64,000 nucleotides of DNA from Afipia sp. (GTDB taxonomy: Bacteria > Pseudomonadota > Alphaproteobacteria > Rhizobiales > Xanthobacteraceae). The stretch lies in assembly GCA_024707075.1 (NCBI GenBank), contig JANQAK010000003.1, positions 2,081,112-2,145,111 on the forward strand. Reading direction: 5' to 3'. Made by a program: the position numbers and the translations under genes. The notes under the pieces were generated by a model, which saw nothing but the letters and a program-made list of their open reading frames with translations, did not search any database and was not told where the DNA came from. Below are positions 26,684 to 35,254 of the stretch, piece by piece. Each line of letters starts with the position of its first letter. Position 1 is the stretch's first letter.

Positions 26684-28144
26684 TCAAAACTGCATGTAGA
26701 TGAACTCCTTGGCCTGCCATCGGCCAAGGATCAACAAACCAAAGATCACGATATAATAGTATGACCACCGTAAAATCGTCGGCGCTGCGGCCAGCCGCTG
26801 CGTGAACGGCTTACGTTCGTCGAGCGTTTCCACAACGAAGAGAAAGGCAATGAGGCCGAAGCCCAAGCCGTGCTCCGCGGTGAACGGATACTGGACAACC
26901 AGAGACGGAATTTCGAGGAGGTTTGCTCCTATTTTCTGAAGAACCATGAGCGCGTCACCAACCGACTTGGCACGAAAGAAGACCCAGGCGATGGCAACCA
27001 GATGAAACGTCAGCAGGATACGCACCAGGAACAGCGCCGCACTTTGGCGTAACGCCGGCAGCAAATCGCCGAGCCGTCCCCACAGCCCGCGCGTGGCCAA
27101 TCCGGCCCACTGATAGGCACCATTGAGCGCGCCCCAAATCAGGAACGTCCAGCCCACGCCATAGCCCAGCCCGGCGTGCCAGAGTCCGCTGACGATAAAC
27201 ACGACCATGACGTTGATATACTGGCGCAGTACACCGGAGCGGCTGCCGCCCAGAGGGATATAGAGGTAGTCGCGGAACCAGTGCCCGAGCGAGATATGCC
27301 AGCGTTCTCCCCAAAATTCCGCCGTGCTGCGCGCGAGATAAGGTCGCCGAAAATTCTCCATTAACTGGATGCCGAACAGCAGCGAGACGCCGATGGCGAT
27401 ATCGGTATAGCCGGAGAAGTCGCAGTAGATCTGGAATGCGAAGAAATAAACGCTGATCAAGAGTTCGACCGGCGAAGCAAAAGCCACAATACCGAAATTG
27501 CGGTCCACGAGCGGCGCCAGATTGTCGGCGATAGCGACTTTCTTGAACAGGCCCCAGCCAATCAATTGAAGACCCAAGAGGGTGCGGTTCGGATCCGTGC
27601 GAAGATCTCTTGTTATCTGCGGCAGGAATTCTGTTGCCCGCTCGATCGGGCCAGCGAATATCTTTGGAAAGTACGCTACGTAAGTGCCAACATGACCCAA
27701 ATGACGAGTGCCGCACAACCGCCGGGCATAGATATCAATCAAATAGCTTGCGGCCGAGAAGGCGTAAAATGAATAGCCAACCGGTGTACTGATGCCCAAT
27801 TTCGGCAATACAAACCCGAAGACCGACGAGAACGAGCGCTCAAGTTCTCCTGCGATAAAGTCGTAGAACTTAAACGCAACCAGTGAGCCGAGCAGTGCCA
27901 CAAGTCCCGCGACCAGCAGCGCTTTTCTGACGGCCGAATGCCGCTCTCGATCGAGCGCCCAGCCGCAGCCGTAGACCAAAAGGGTTACGGCGCCAAGATA
28001 GACAAGATTGAAGGGCTGCCAGATGCCGTAGAAGACATAACTGGCAAACAGCAGAACGGCCCATCGCTGGCCGGCGGGCATCGCAGAGAACAACAACAAC
28101 ACCAGCGGCAGGAAGATGAAGAATTCGAGCGAGGTGAACAGCAT
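26684..28144 (-). CDS. MBOAT-family membrane O-acyltransferase (AlgI/PatA-like)
   Basis: A 486-residue polytopic membrane protein. It has the AlgI-type start MLFTSLEFFIFLPLVLLLF, the re-entrant segment YFPKIFAGPIERATEFLPQI, the SLGHWFRDYLYIPLGGSR signature and the conserved catalytic-His helix VSGLWHAGLGYGVGWTFLIW. Such enzymes take acyl groups from cytoplasmic acyl-CoA across the inner membrane. It lies 32 bases after a cytochrome-like gene in the same direction, which makes it part of, or read through from, the E1/cytochrome operon. Confidence 0.9.
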   Translation of the reverse strand: MLFTSLEFFIFLPLVLLLFSAMPAGQRWAVLLFASYVFYGIWQPFNLVYLGAVTLLVYGCGWALDRERHSAVRKALLVAGLVALLGSLVAFKFYDFIAGELERSFSSVFGFVLPKLGISTPVGYSFYAFSAASYLIDIYARRLCGTRHLGHVGTYVAYFPKIFAGPIERATEFLPQITRDLRTDPNRTLLGLQLIGWGLFKKVAIADNLAPLVDRNFGIVAFASPVELLISVYFFAFQIYCDFSGYTDIAIGVSLLFGIQLMENFRRPYLARSTAEFWGERWHISLGHWFRDYLYIPLGGSRSGVLRQYINVMVVFIVSGLWHAGLGYGVGWTFLIWGALNGAYQWAGLATRGLWGRLGDLLPALRQSAALFLVRILLTFHLVAIAWVFFRAKSVGDALMVLQKIGANLLEIPSLVVQYPFTAEHGLGFGLIAFLFVVETLDERKPFTQRLAAAPTILRWSYYYIVIFGLLILGRWQAKEFIYMQF

Positions 28145-28176
28145 TTGTCCTGACCTTATGCCGTCACGCTGTCACC

Positions 28177-28764
28177 TCAATAGGTAGCGCCACCGGCCCG
28201 CAATTCCTCGGGCACGTCATCGATCGGTATCCCGCCATTGATCACGAGATAACTGGCCAGCGCCTCGCGCTGCTCCCGCGAAAGCTTGATCCGGAAATGG
28301 CTGGGCTTGTTCATGGTGCCCAGCCAGGCAGGCACCGGCCGCACCTGGGTAATCACAACCGTGATGATGTGACAGCCTTGACATTTTTCGAGCGCGAAGT
28401 CGCGACCGTCGGGCGGCAGCGATTTCACCAGATCAGGGGCTGCCGCCTGCCCGGACACCATCGGCATGTTGAATGACAGATAGTCCGCGAGTGTGAGCTG
28501 CTCCTGCTCGCTGAATTTCGCAAGCGCCGGCACGTTTGTCGTTTTGCTCTTCAGATAAGCGAGCCATTCCTCGCGCGTGCGTTTACCGGTCAGGATCGCC
28601 TGCAATTCTGCGGCCGGCGGCCGACTCTCCACCACCTGCGCCAACAAGGTTCTGCCGCCCGCAGGAATGAAGGCGAAGACATCCTTTGTTTCCGCAAGCA
28701 GCGGCGTGATCAACAAACCGCCGCATACGATGAGAGCGCCGCACAAGACCCGAATAGAATTCAT
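28177..28764 (-). CDS. Monohaem cytochrome c-like periplasmic protein (paralogue 2)
   Basis: A 195-residue protein with a signal peptide (MNSIRVLCGALIVCGGLLIT, cut near LLAE). The haem-binding motif CQGCH lies near residue 130. The protein is helical; the ordered pattern GGRTLLAQVVESRPPAAELQ, then KRTREEWLAYL and LADYLSFNMPM recurs in the preceding gene product at 28796-29363, so the two are tandem paralogues. A Met late in the chain (MNKP or equivalent) could be the second haem ligand. No named family is evident. It probably takes electrons from the exported E1 or another periplasmic oxidase (inference). Confidence 0.75.
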   Translation of the reverse strand: MNSIRVLCGALIVCGGLLITPLLAETKDVFAFIPAGGRTLLAQVVESRPPAAELQAILTGKRTREEWLAYLKSKTTNVPALAKFSEQEQLTLADYLSFNMPMVSGQAAAPDLVKSLPPDGRDFALEKCQGCHIITVVITQVRPVPAWLGTMNKPSHFRIKLSREQREALASYLVINGGIPIDDVPEELRAGGATY

Positions 28765-28795
28765 GTCCTATCTCCAATCTCATACGACGCAGCTC

Positions 28796-29363
28796 TTAGT
28801 AACGCAGGGCTACAGGCACATCGTCGGCCTTCATCGGCATATTGATGGCTGAATAGCGAGCGAAAGTCTCGCGCTGCTGTGCGGTCATCTTCAGCCCACG
28901 ATGAAACGGCGATAGAAAAACACTGCGCCAACCTTGCAGATCACGCTGCTGCATCAGATAGCCTGAAAACAACGAATGACAGAACTGGCACTGCGTCCAT
29001 GCAAGCTCGCGCCCATCGGGGGGGCAGCGCTGAGGCGATATCGCCACGGCTTTCGGCCTGCTGAACGGTGCCTTCGGGCAACGGGAGATTGACTGCGAGA
29101 TAGGCGGCAAGTTCACTGACCTCCCGATCGCCCAATTGCTTGTGCCGATCTGCAAGAAAACCGCGCCATTCGGCCTCAGTGCGTCTGGCATCGGCGATCT
29201 CACGTAGTTCCACGTCGCGCGGCGCGTCCTTCAATTCAAGGAACAGCGTCTTGCCGCCCTTGGGCATAAATCCTTCGTCTTCCTGAGTCATAGCCGGAAA
29301 GATGCTCATCGCAAGCAGGCCGACAACAAGCGACAGCGAACGGATATGCTTTCGCCAGATCAT
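28796..29363 (-). pseudogene. Monohaem cytochrome c-like periplasmic protein (paralogue 1), one frameshift
   Basis: The first frame (29363 to about 29020) has a signal peptide (IRSLSLVVGLLAMSIFPAMT) and GGKTLFLELKDAPRDVELRE. The second (about 29018 to 28796) has PPDGRELAWTQCQFCHSLF with the haem motif CQFCH and the end NMPMKADDVPVALRY. The break is at a run of seven C on the minus strand (29018-29024); six would restore LPPDGREL and a 188-residue protein alike to its neighbour. Its start overlaps the YgiT stop by four bases. Likely a sequencing error rather than decay. Confidence 0.75.
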
Positions 29364-29665
29364 TCATCCGCCTCGACCGCAACTGCATTGGGAAACGAAA
29401 ACACGGGCACCCGTATTTCGCTTCGTGCGTTCTCCGACGGAAACCCTTCGCCGCGAAGCAGGTCGAGGGCGACGACGGTCCGGTCGTCGTAAAACTGATC
29501 GTTACAACTGGCGCAGACAAGCGCGGGGATTTCCTCGATGACCACCAGCCTGTCGTCGTGAAAGAACGCAGAACGTACGCGCGCCATGCCAATGTCCGAA
29601 CTGCCACAGCTTGGGCATACCGCACCCGACTGATCCTCTGTGAACGTAGTGGGTTGAATGGACAT
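29360..29665 (-). CDS. YgiT-type zinc-finger protein (MqsA N-domain-like)
   Basis: A 101-residue protein with two Cys pairs, CPSCGSSDIG near residue 17 and CASCNDQFYD near residue 51, matching YgiT/MqsA zinc ribbons. The C-terminal half lacks an evident MqsA-type helix-turn-helix, and no MqsR-like toxin lies next to it. So it is probably not an antitoxin here. Position between E1 beta and a cytochrome gene (ATGA overlap with the latter) suggests a role in the operon, perhaps regulatory or in assembly. No signal peptide is seen. Confidence 0.75.
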   Translation of the reverse strand: MSIQPTTFTEDQSGAVCPSCGSSDIGMARVRSAFFHDDRLVVIEEIPALVCASCNDQFYDDRTVVALDLLRGEGFPSENARSEIRVPVFSFPNAVAVEADE

Positions 29666-29736
29666 GCCTTACCTCTTGTCGATGCAAGGCCGGCGGATAT
29701 CGCCGGCCCCTCGATTTCCAACCGCGTCAGGCAAAT

Positions 29737-30708
29737 TTAGCCAACGACTTTCTTCGCGGCAGCGATGATGTGATCGGCGTTGGGCCGCATCCAGTTGAAC
29801 ATCTCCGGCGCAGCCGGCGGCGGAGCGTCCGGAAAAGCAATGCGTTTGAACTTGGCGCCATTCACATTCTCCGCCACCCGGGCAATCACTTCCGCGCCTG
29901 GGCATAGCGTGTAGTAGGATTGATCGAACGTGAGCAGCCGCTTGGTCTTCTGCACCGACTTGACCAAGGTCTCGGTATCGATAGGCTTAAGGCAACGCAG
30001 ATCGATAGCCTCGACCTTCATCCCCGCCTTCTGTAGTTTCTCCGTCGCTTCGAGCACGTCCGGCATACCGGCACCGGAACTGACGATGGTGATATCGCTG
30101 CCGGTCGTACGCACGGCAGCTTTATCCAGCGGTATCAGATACTGTTCGTCTGGCACTTCCTCGACCAGTTCGCGAAGGCCCGCGGCGTAAAGAAAGACAA
30201 CCGGATCAGGATCGCGGATCGCGGAGGCCATCATGCCTTTCGCGTCGGCCGGCGTGGATGGAATGACCGTCTTTACTCCCGGAATGTGCGCATAAAGCGT
30301 ATCGATCTCATAGTCTGAATGCTGTCCGCCGAATCCAGGCGTCTGCCCGGTCATCTCAATGACGAAAACGACAGGCATCGAAGCATCGCCGCCGGTCATC
30401 GATCGCAACTTGCCGGCGTGATTCTGGATCATCTGGAAGGGCATGCAGGCGCCCTGATAGGGGATGTAAGTCACCGCCTTCGAGCCGGCGAGGCCGGCAC
30501 CCAACACACACCCCGCCATCCAGTTTTCATCGATGCCCGTGTTGGCGACGCGCAAGCGGCCGAACTCGGTTTCGAGATTGATAACCGGCTTGCCCGGATT
30601 GGAAGCAACCGGCGGTGTCAGTTCAAAGATCCAGATCATATTTTTGTCTTGGCGCATCTCATATTGAACGGCCTCGAGGAACGAGTACATAAAGCTCTTG
30701 CGTGCCAT
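29737..30708 (-). CDS. Thiamine-diphosphate 2-oxoacid/acetoin dehydrogenase E1 beta subunit
   Basis: A 323-residue E1 beta of the pyruvate/acetoin/branched-chain 2-oxoacid dehydrogenase group. It has the pyrimidine-side glutamate region (NTGIDENWMAGCVLGAGLAG), PFQMIQNHAGKLR, GFGGQHSDYEIDTLYAHIPG and TIVSSGAGMPDVLEA. It has no signal peptide of its own. The upstream alpha subunit (57 bases away) has a Tat signal, and Tat exports folded complexes, so beta could be carried along. No E2 or E3 gene is nearby, which is unusual for this family. Confidence 0.88.
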   Translation of the reverse strand: MARKSFMYSFLEAVQYEMRQDKNMIWIFELTPPVASNPGKPVINLETEFGRLRVANTGIDENWMAGCVLGAGLAGSKAVTYIPYQGACMPFQMIQNHAGKLRSMTGGDASMPVVFVIEMTGQTPGFGGQHSDYEIDTLYAHIPGVKTVIPSTPADAKGMMASAIRDPDPVVFLYAAGLRELVEEVPDEQYLIPLDKAAVRTTGSDITIVSSGAGMPDVLEATEKLQKAGMKVEAIDLRCLKPIDTETLVKSVQKTKRLLTFDQSYYTLCPGAEVIARVAENVNGAKFKRIAFPDAPPPAAPEMFNWMRPNADHIIAAAKKVVG

Positions 30709-30765
30709 CTTCTGTCTCCAAATTCTTGGGAAGCGAAAGGTCCGAGCGAAGTATGATGTTGGCGT

Positions 30766-31974
30766 TTAGCCGAACTGCCGGGCGGGCACGCTTCCTTCTG
30801 CAAATACGTTCTTCAGACCGTCCTCGGGCTTGCAGAATGGCTGCTTGTCAGCCCATGCGACCGCATCGAGAACCTCCTGCTTGATCTCGGCTTCCATAGC
30901 GGCCGCCTTGGCTGCGTCGATTACCTTCCAGCCAATCAGAGTGTTGCGGCAGATATCGACGGGATCTCGCGCCATCCAGGCGCGCAACTCACGCTCCGGC
31001 CTGAAGGACGAAATCGCCAGCGGATCGTAACCGAACGCTCCGAGTTCACCAGGTTTCGCACCGGGCGCGCCCCAGTGATTGTAGTAGCGGTAGGTTTTGG
31101 CCTCGATCAATGTCGGACCTTCACCGGCCCTTGCGCGTTCAACAGCAGTTTTCGCGGCGTTGTAGACTTGCACCACGTCCTGCCCGTCGACCACCACGCC
31201 GGGGATACCGTACGGCACCGCCGCTTCCGCGATATCCTTCATCGGGCATGACCATGAATAATGTGCATACTGATGATAGAGATTGTTCTCGATCACATAA
31301 ATAAACGGGAGCTTGAGCAGCGCTGCGTTATTCATGGCGCTATGGAAATGCGGCGTGGCATAAGTACCGTCACCGCCGAAATTGACGACTACCTGCTTGC
31401 TTCCGCGGGCGCGGATCGCGAACGCGGAGCCGGTTGCGATCACAGGACCTGGGCCGATCATGCCATCGGCGCCGATGAACCCGATCGACTTGTCGGAGAT
31501 GTGCATCTCGCCGCCATAGCCCTTATTCAGACCGGTGGCCCTGAAGTCATACTCAGCCGCCATCTTCTTGATGTCGGCGCCTTTGGCGATAGCATGACCG
31601 GACGGCCGATGCGTGCTGTAGACGAGATCGGCCTCCATCACGCCGCCAGTGTTTTTCAAGGCCGCGCAGACTCCGGTCGCAACCGCCTCTTGGCCGACAT
31701 AGAAGTGATTGTATCCGCGATAGTTCGCATCGGTCAGCATCTTGTCGACCAAGGTTCGCTCGTACCAGCGAATCCGCAGGATCGTCCTCATCATGTCGGT
31801 CAATTGGGCATCGGTAAGATCCTTGGCCCAGAAACCGATCTCACCCTGAGCGTTTGCAATCTTGCTGCTGAGCGAAATGGCAGCGCCTGCTCCCACAAGT
31901 CCCTGAAGGAAGTTACGTCGGCTTGCGGACGAAGAGCTTCGTCGCGTCTCATGCACGTCGTCGAGATCAGCCAT
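30766..31974 (-). CDS. Thiamine-diphosphate dehydrogenase E1 alpha subunit with a Tat signal peptide
   Basis: A 402-residue E1 alpha. The thiamine-diphosphate motif starts GGDGTYATPHFHSAMNNA and closes with YVIENN about 30 residues later. FYVGQEAVATGVCAAL and THRPSGHAIAKGAD (with the active-site His) are typical of PDH/acetoin E1 alpha. Residues 18-42 form an export signal: S-R-R-N-F-L, a neutral glycine/alanine stretch, then IANA-Q as an AxA cut site. Cytoplasmic E1 proteins lack this. The ATG at 31974 has GGGAGA upstream. A perfect FixK/FNR box lies at 32053-32066. First gene of the E1/cytochrome operon. Confidence 0.9.
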   Translation of the reverse strand: MADLDDVHETRRSSSSASRRNFLQGLVGAGAAISLSSKIANAQGEIGFWAKDLTDAQLTDMMRTILRIRWYERTLVDKMLTDANYRGYNHFYVGQEAVATGVCAALKNTGGVMEADLVYSTHRPSGHAIAKGADIKKMAAEYDFRATGLNKGYGGEMHISDKSIGFIGADGMIGPGPVIATGSAFAIRARGSKQVVVNFGGDGTYATPHFHSAMNNAALLKLPFIYVIENNLYHQYAHYSWSCPMKDIAEAAVPYGIPGVVVDGQDVVQVYNAAKTAVERARAGEGPTLIEAKTYRYYNHWGAPGAKPGELGAFGYDPLAISSFRPERELRAWMARDPVDICRNTLIGWKVIDAAKAAAMEAEIKQEVLDAVAWADKQPFCKPEDGLKNVFAEGSVPARQFG

Positions 31975-32052
31975 GGCATTTTCTCCCAATCTGATGAGAC
32001 CGCATTCGGCTGCGCCTCTGATTAAAGCTCATCCAGAACCTCGATGCACTCC

Positions 32053-32066
32053 TTGATGCAAATCAA
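32053..32066. promoter_or_regulatory. FixK/FNR box between E1 alpha and the tetrahaem cytochrome gene
   Basis: TTGATGCAAATCAA is a perfect TTGAT-N4-ATCAA anaerobox. It lies 79 bases before the E1 alpha start and about 136 before the tetrahaem cytochrome start, and could serve both directions. Confidence 0.8.
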
Positions 32067-32201
32067 GCCTGCTTGTCATTGGATCGTCATGCCGCATCTG
32101 CGAATGCGAACAAATGTATCAATAAGAGGCTGAATCAACTCGCTGAAGAGTTGATATCGCTCAATCGCCCTTCGATGCTTTATTTTATTGTGAATGCCAG
32201 A

Positions 32202-32570
32202 ATGAAAGCAGATCGCACGATAATGGCAATCATACTGGCAAGCGTCATGATGATGATCGCTGGCCACGCGCTATTTGCCGACGAACGGCCTTTGCTTCTC
32301 GAAGCACATCGCGCTGCTGGACTTAACTGTGCGCAATGTCACCAGGAACAGCCGCCCAAGCTGGCGCCTTCAACCACAACATGCCTTCGCTGTCATGGAG
32401 ACCAACAGGCACTTGCGGAGAAGACCAGAGAGGCCTTTCCAAATCCGCACGCATCACCTCACCTTGCCGCGGGCGAAACACAAATTTGTAGCGATTGTCA
32501 TCATGTGCATCGGCCATCCGAAGTGTCCTGTAGCGCTTGTCATCGCGAATTCTATTTCAATGTGAAATGA
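32202..32570 (+). CDS. Small tetrahaem cytochrome c (c3-like)
   Basis: About 122 residues. A signal peptide (MAIILASVMMMIAGHALFA) is followed by four haem motifs: CAQCH, CLRCH, CSDCH and CSACH, the third followed by a further His (CHH). This is the pattern of the tetrahaem domain of flavocytochrome c/fumarate reductases and of small periplasmic tetrahaem electron carriers. The start is uncertain among ATGs at 32175, 32202 and 32223; none has a strong ribosome site, and the signal peptide fits 32202 or 32223. Divergent from the E1 operon over a common FixK box. A role as electron relay for periplasmic dehydrogenases under low oxygen is inferred. Confidence 0.85.
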   Translation: MKADRTIMAIILASVMMMIAGHALFADERPLLLEAHRAAGLNCAQCHQEQPPKLAPSTTTCLRCHGDQQALAEKTREAFPNPHASPHLAAGETQICSDCHHVHRPSEVSCSACHREFYFNVK

Positions 32571-32600
32571 TCGTGACATTTGGTTTTGAACGCTTCCTTG

Positions 32601-32614
32601 TTGATTGAGATCAA
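32601..32614 (+). promoter_or_regulatory. FixK/FNR box upstream of hsp20
   Basis: TTGATTGAGATCAA, a perfect anaerobox, centred about 70 bases before the hsp20 start. Confidence 0.8.
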
Positions 32615-32676
32615 GGAGACTCCCTTTGCTGGGCATATGCTTTTTTGAGTTTAGTAACTCCAAAGGAGCATCCACC

Positions 32677-33217
32677 ATGGCGGAAACAACCAAGCTGCCC
32701 ATCAAGACCGAAGCGACTTCGGCTCCCCAGGTCACCAAACCTTCGGAGTGGCAGCCCTTCGAGGCTCTGCGCAATCAGGTCGATCGGTTGCTTCACGACT
32801 TTCAGACCGGATTCCTGCAAGCTCCGACTTACCGGTCTCTCTTGGATATCGAGCCGTTTTGGCGCCGTGATCTCGGTTTCAACGTCACACCGGCCATCGA
32901 TATCGTTGAGAAGGACAAGGCTTTCGAAGTGACCGCCGAATTGCCGGGTATCGACGTCAAGAACATTGATCTTCAGCTTTCCGACAACGTGCTGACGATC
33001 AAGGGCGAAAAGCAGGAAGAGAGGGAAGAAAAAGGCCAAGGACCGTTACGTTTCCGAACGTCGCTATGGCTCCTTCCGCCGCTCACTACAGGTTCCCGGC
33101 AATATCGACACTGACAAGATCGAAGCCAGCTTCAAGGACGGCATTCTGACTGTGACCCTTCCGAAATCGCCGGAGGCGGAGAAGAAGCAGAAGACTATCC
33201 CCGTAAGCGCGAAGTAA
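32677..33217 (+). pseudogene. Hsp20/alpha-crystallin small heat-shock protein, one frameshift
   Basis: Holdase chaperone. The N-terminal frame (MAETTKLPIKTEATSAPQ; alpha-crystallin domain from PAIDIVEKDKAFEVTAELPG, with VLTIKGEKQEE) breaks at an AAAAA run, 33029-33033. Removing one A gives RYGSFRRSLQVPGNIDTDKI, then the conserved FKDGILTVTLPKSPEA and the TAA at 33215-33217, a normal 179-residue protein. AAAGGAG lies eight bases before the ATG at 32677. Probably functional in the organism if the extra A is a sequencing error. A FixK box is upstream. Confidence 0.88.
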
Positions 33218-33571
33218 GTGAACTGCCGGCCTCACCGCATCAGGCCCGGTCTGTGAGGCTGGCAGTGTAACTTTGCGCTCAGCTTATCGTGACGGCTGAA
33301 CTCCCGTGAGAAGCAAGTGGCACATGAGGAAGTTCTGGTTCATTCGGCGGCCTCGGAAAGCGTATTGTAGGAGGCAACGCTTCTTGCCAAGTCAATCGAT
33401 TACGTAACGCCGCTGCTGATGACAGCTTGGTGCTTCTCATAGAAACGACGGTGACGAGAATTTCAGAGACGAAGAAAGAACGACCGGACGAACCGGAGAT
33501 GGCAATATGATCTGCGAAAGCGACCCGCCGCCTCGTACGAGCTGCGGGAAATTGATCAAGGGAGAAACGCC
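33218..33571 (+). other. Gene-free stretch between hsp20 and the 2-hydroxyacid oxidase
   Basis: About 355 bases with no convincing reading frame, no anaerobox and no clear terminator. It ends in the ribosome site GGGAGAAACGCC before the next start. Confidence 0.5.
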
Positions 33572-34766
33572 ATGAATTATTTGCGTCGAGAGTTCTTGTC
33601 CGCTGGCGCCGCAGTGGCGACCATAGGGGGCGGCAGGACCGATACTTGCACAGACTGCTCCACCTCAGGCAGCGGAGGCGCCCGGCACTGCGGGAGGACT
33701 TCCAAACAACGAAAAGCGGCTCCGGATCATCAACCTGCGCGATCTTGAGGGCGAGGCGCAGAAGGTGATGGCGCCGTTCGGATTTGCCTATGTCGCCGGC
33801 GGCGCCGGCGATGAATGGACGATGCGGGAGAATCTTGCGGCATTCAACAGAACGGTGATTGTGCCAAATTATCTTTCCGGAAACGGCACTCCGGATACCA
33901 GCACCACACTTCTCGGAATCCGGCTTCCCTTTCCAGTTATCTCCGCGCCGGTCGGTTTTCAGGGCTCGATGCATGCTCAGAAGGAATTGCCCACGGTCAA
34001 AGGAGCCGGGCTGGCGGGTACGCTTTATGTGGCGAGTTCAGTCACGCAACTGAGCCTTGAGGACATTGCGGCAGGCGGCACCGGTGACAAGTGGTTCCAG
34101 CCCTACATACCGAGCAGCCGTCCCTTTGCGATCGAAATGCTACAGCGCGCGAAGGCCGCCGGCTACAAGGCCATCGTTCTCACGATCGACGCATTCGTAA
34201 CCAGCAACCGCGAACGATCGACGCGGCTACAGGGCGTGCCTGTTCCCAATCTGGCCATGGGGAACGTTCCGAAGACCTCTGGCGTGAGCGGAAACGCGAT
34301 GGCTATGAAGGCCGATCTCGGCTGGGACGATATTGAATTCTGTCGAAGCCACACCGGCCTTCCCGTGATCGTGAAGGGTATTTTATCCCCGGCGCAGGCA
34401 CTTGAGGCTGAACGCCGCGGCTGTGCAGCCGTGTGGCTATCAAATCACGGTGGTCGCCAACTCGACAACACGCCTTCGGCCATGACGGTTCTGCCGCGCG
34501 TCGCCGAAGCGCTGAAGGGACGGCTACCAATCATCATCGATGGCGGCGTCTACCGTGGCCAGGACGTGTTTCGAGCACTTGCGCTGGGCGCCAGCGCGGT
34601 CGCCTTGGGACGTCCGCTGCTCTACGGTTCGGCGCTAGGCGGCGCGCAAGGCGTGCAAAGTGTCTACGAACATCTCAGAAACGAGCTCGCAATGACGATG
34701 CAGCTCGCCGGTACGCCGACAATCAAGAGCATCGTTCCAGGTTGCGTTGAGCGCGCTGAGGTTTGA
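33572..34766 (+). pseudogene. Tat-exported FMN-dependent 2-hydroxyacid (lactate) oxidase/dehydrogenase, one frameshift
   Basis: N-terminal frame: MNYLRREFLSAGAAVATIG, a twin-arginine signal. A GGGGG run (33626-33630) has one base too many. Repair gives AAGPILAQTAPPQAAEAPG and joins the main frame, for a 397-residue protein. The main frame has the FMN-oxidase signatures: YVAGGAGDEWTMRENLAAFN, the TIDAFVTSNRERSTR loop, the catalytic Lys in PVIVKGILSP and the His/Arg motif SNHGGRQLD. It ends with DGGVYRGQDVFRALALGASA. The family oxidises L-lactate, glycolate or mandelate. A periplasmic location is unusual and would match the exported E1 nearby. Confidence 0.85.
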
Positions 34767-34838
34767 GGCTTGGTCGGTGCCAATTCGGGGTATCAATAAG
34801 GCAATTCCCCCCAAGCGCAATTTATGCCGAGTGAAACG

Positions 34839-34866
34839 AAAGGGGCCGCCAACAGAGGCGGCCTTT
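34839..34866. terminator. Terminator hairpin between convergent genes
   Basis: Stem GGCCGCC (34844-34850) and GGCGGCC (34857-34863) with a 6-base loop. AAA lies before it and TTT after it, so it can work in both directions, for the oxidase gene and for the small gene at 34890. Confidence 0.7.
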
Positions 34867-34889
34867 AGATTCTGGGGATGCCTCGAATT

Positions 34890-35033
34890 CTAGCGCCGCT
34901 CTGGCGAGCCTACATCCTTGGCCTCTTCGTCGGTCAGCAATTTTCGAATGATATGCCGCTTCTCTTCATTTTGCTCGTCTTCGAGGAGCTTACGGTAGCG
35001 GCGAATATTCTCATTGTGAATGAAGCGCTCCAT
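34890..35033 (-). CDS. Small conserved hypothetical protein
   Basis: About 47 residues, MERFIHNENIRRYRKLLEDE and onward, highly charged and helical, ending KLLTDEEAKDVGSPERR. Short proteins with this N-I-x-x-Y-R-x-L-L layout are common in rhizobia, of unknown function. The ATG at 35033 has AAGG eight bases upstream; ATG at 35048 is an alternative. No signal or membrane segment. Confidence 0.65.
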   Translation of the reverse strand: MERFIHNENIRRYRKLLEDEQNEEKRHIIRKLLTDEEAKDVGSPERR

Positions 35034-35254
35034 GAGACGTACCTTCATATTCACTGAATTCTTCTTTTTAATTGTGAGCCACCTTATGGAAGTGGTCAAA
35101 TCACAATATTACCCCTGCGCACGGCATCGCGGATATGAGTCGTTCCTAATAAATTAGAACTTTGAGACAAAAAATGCGCAATTTTCGATGACTCCTTCAA
35201 TGCTTTGCCCGCCAGAGCCTGCGGCTGGCTCCGGATGGGCCTTATTGACCAAAA

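Noticed and set aside
29360..29665. A type II toxin-antitoxin pair (MqsRA)
   Set aside because: Only the zinc-ribbon half is present; neighbours are metabolic and no MqsR-like frame is found.
33554..33561. TTGATCAA upstream of the 2-hydroxyacid oxidase
   Set aside because: Only an 8-base palindrome with no spacer; it is too short for an anaerobox.
33279..33974. 231-codon minus-strand frame over the start of the 2-hydroxyacid oxidase
   Set aside because: Composition of a shadow frame; the plus strand explains the region with a Tat signal and FMN-oxidase motifs.
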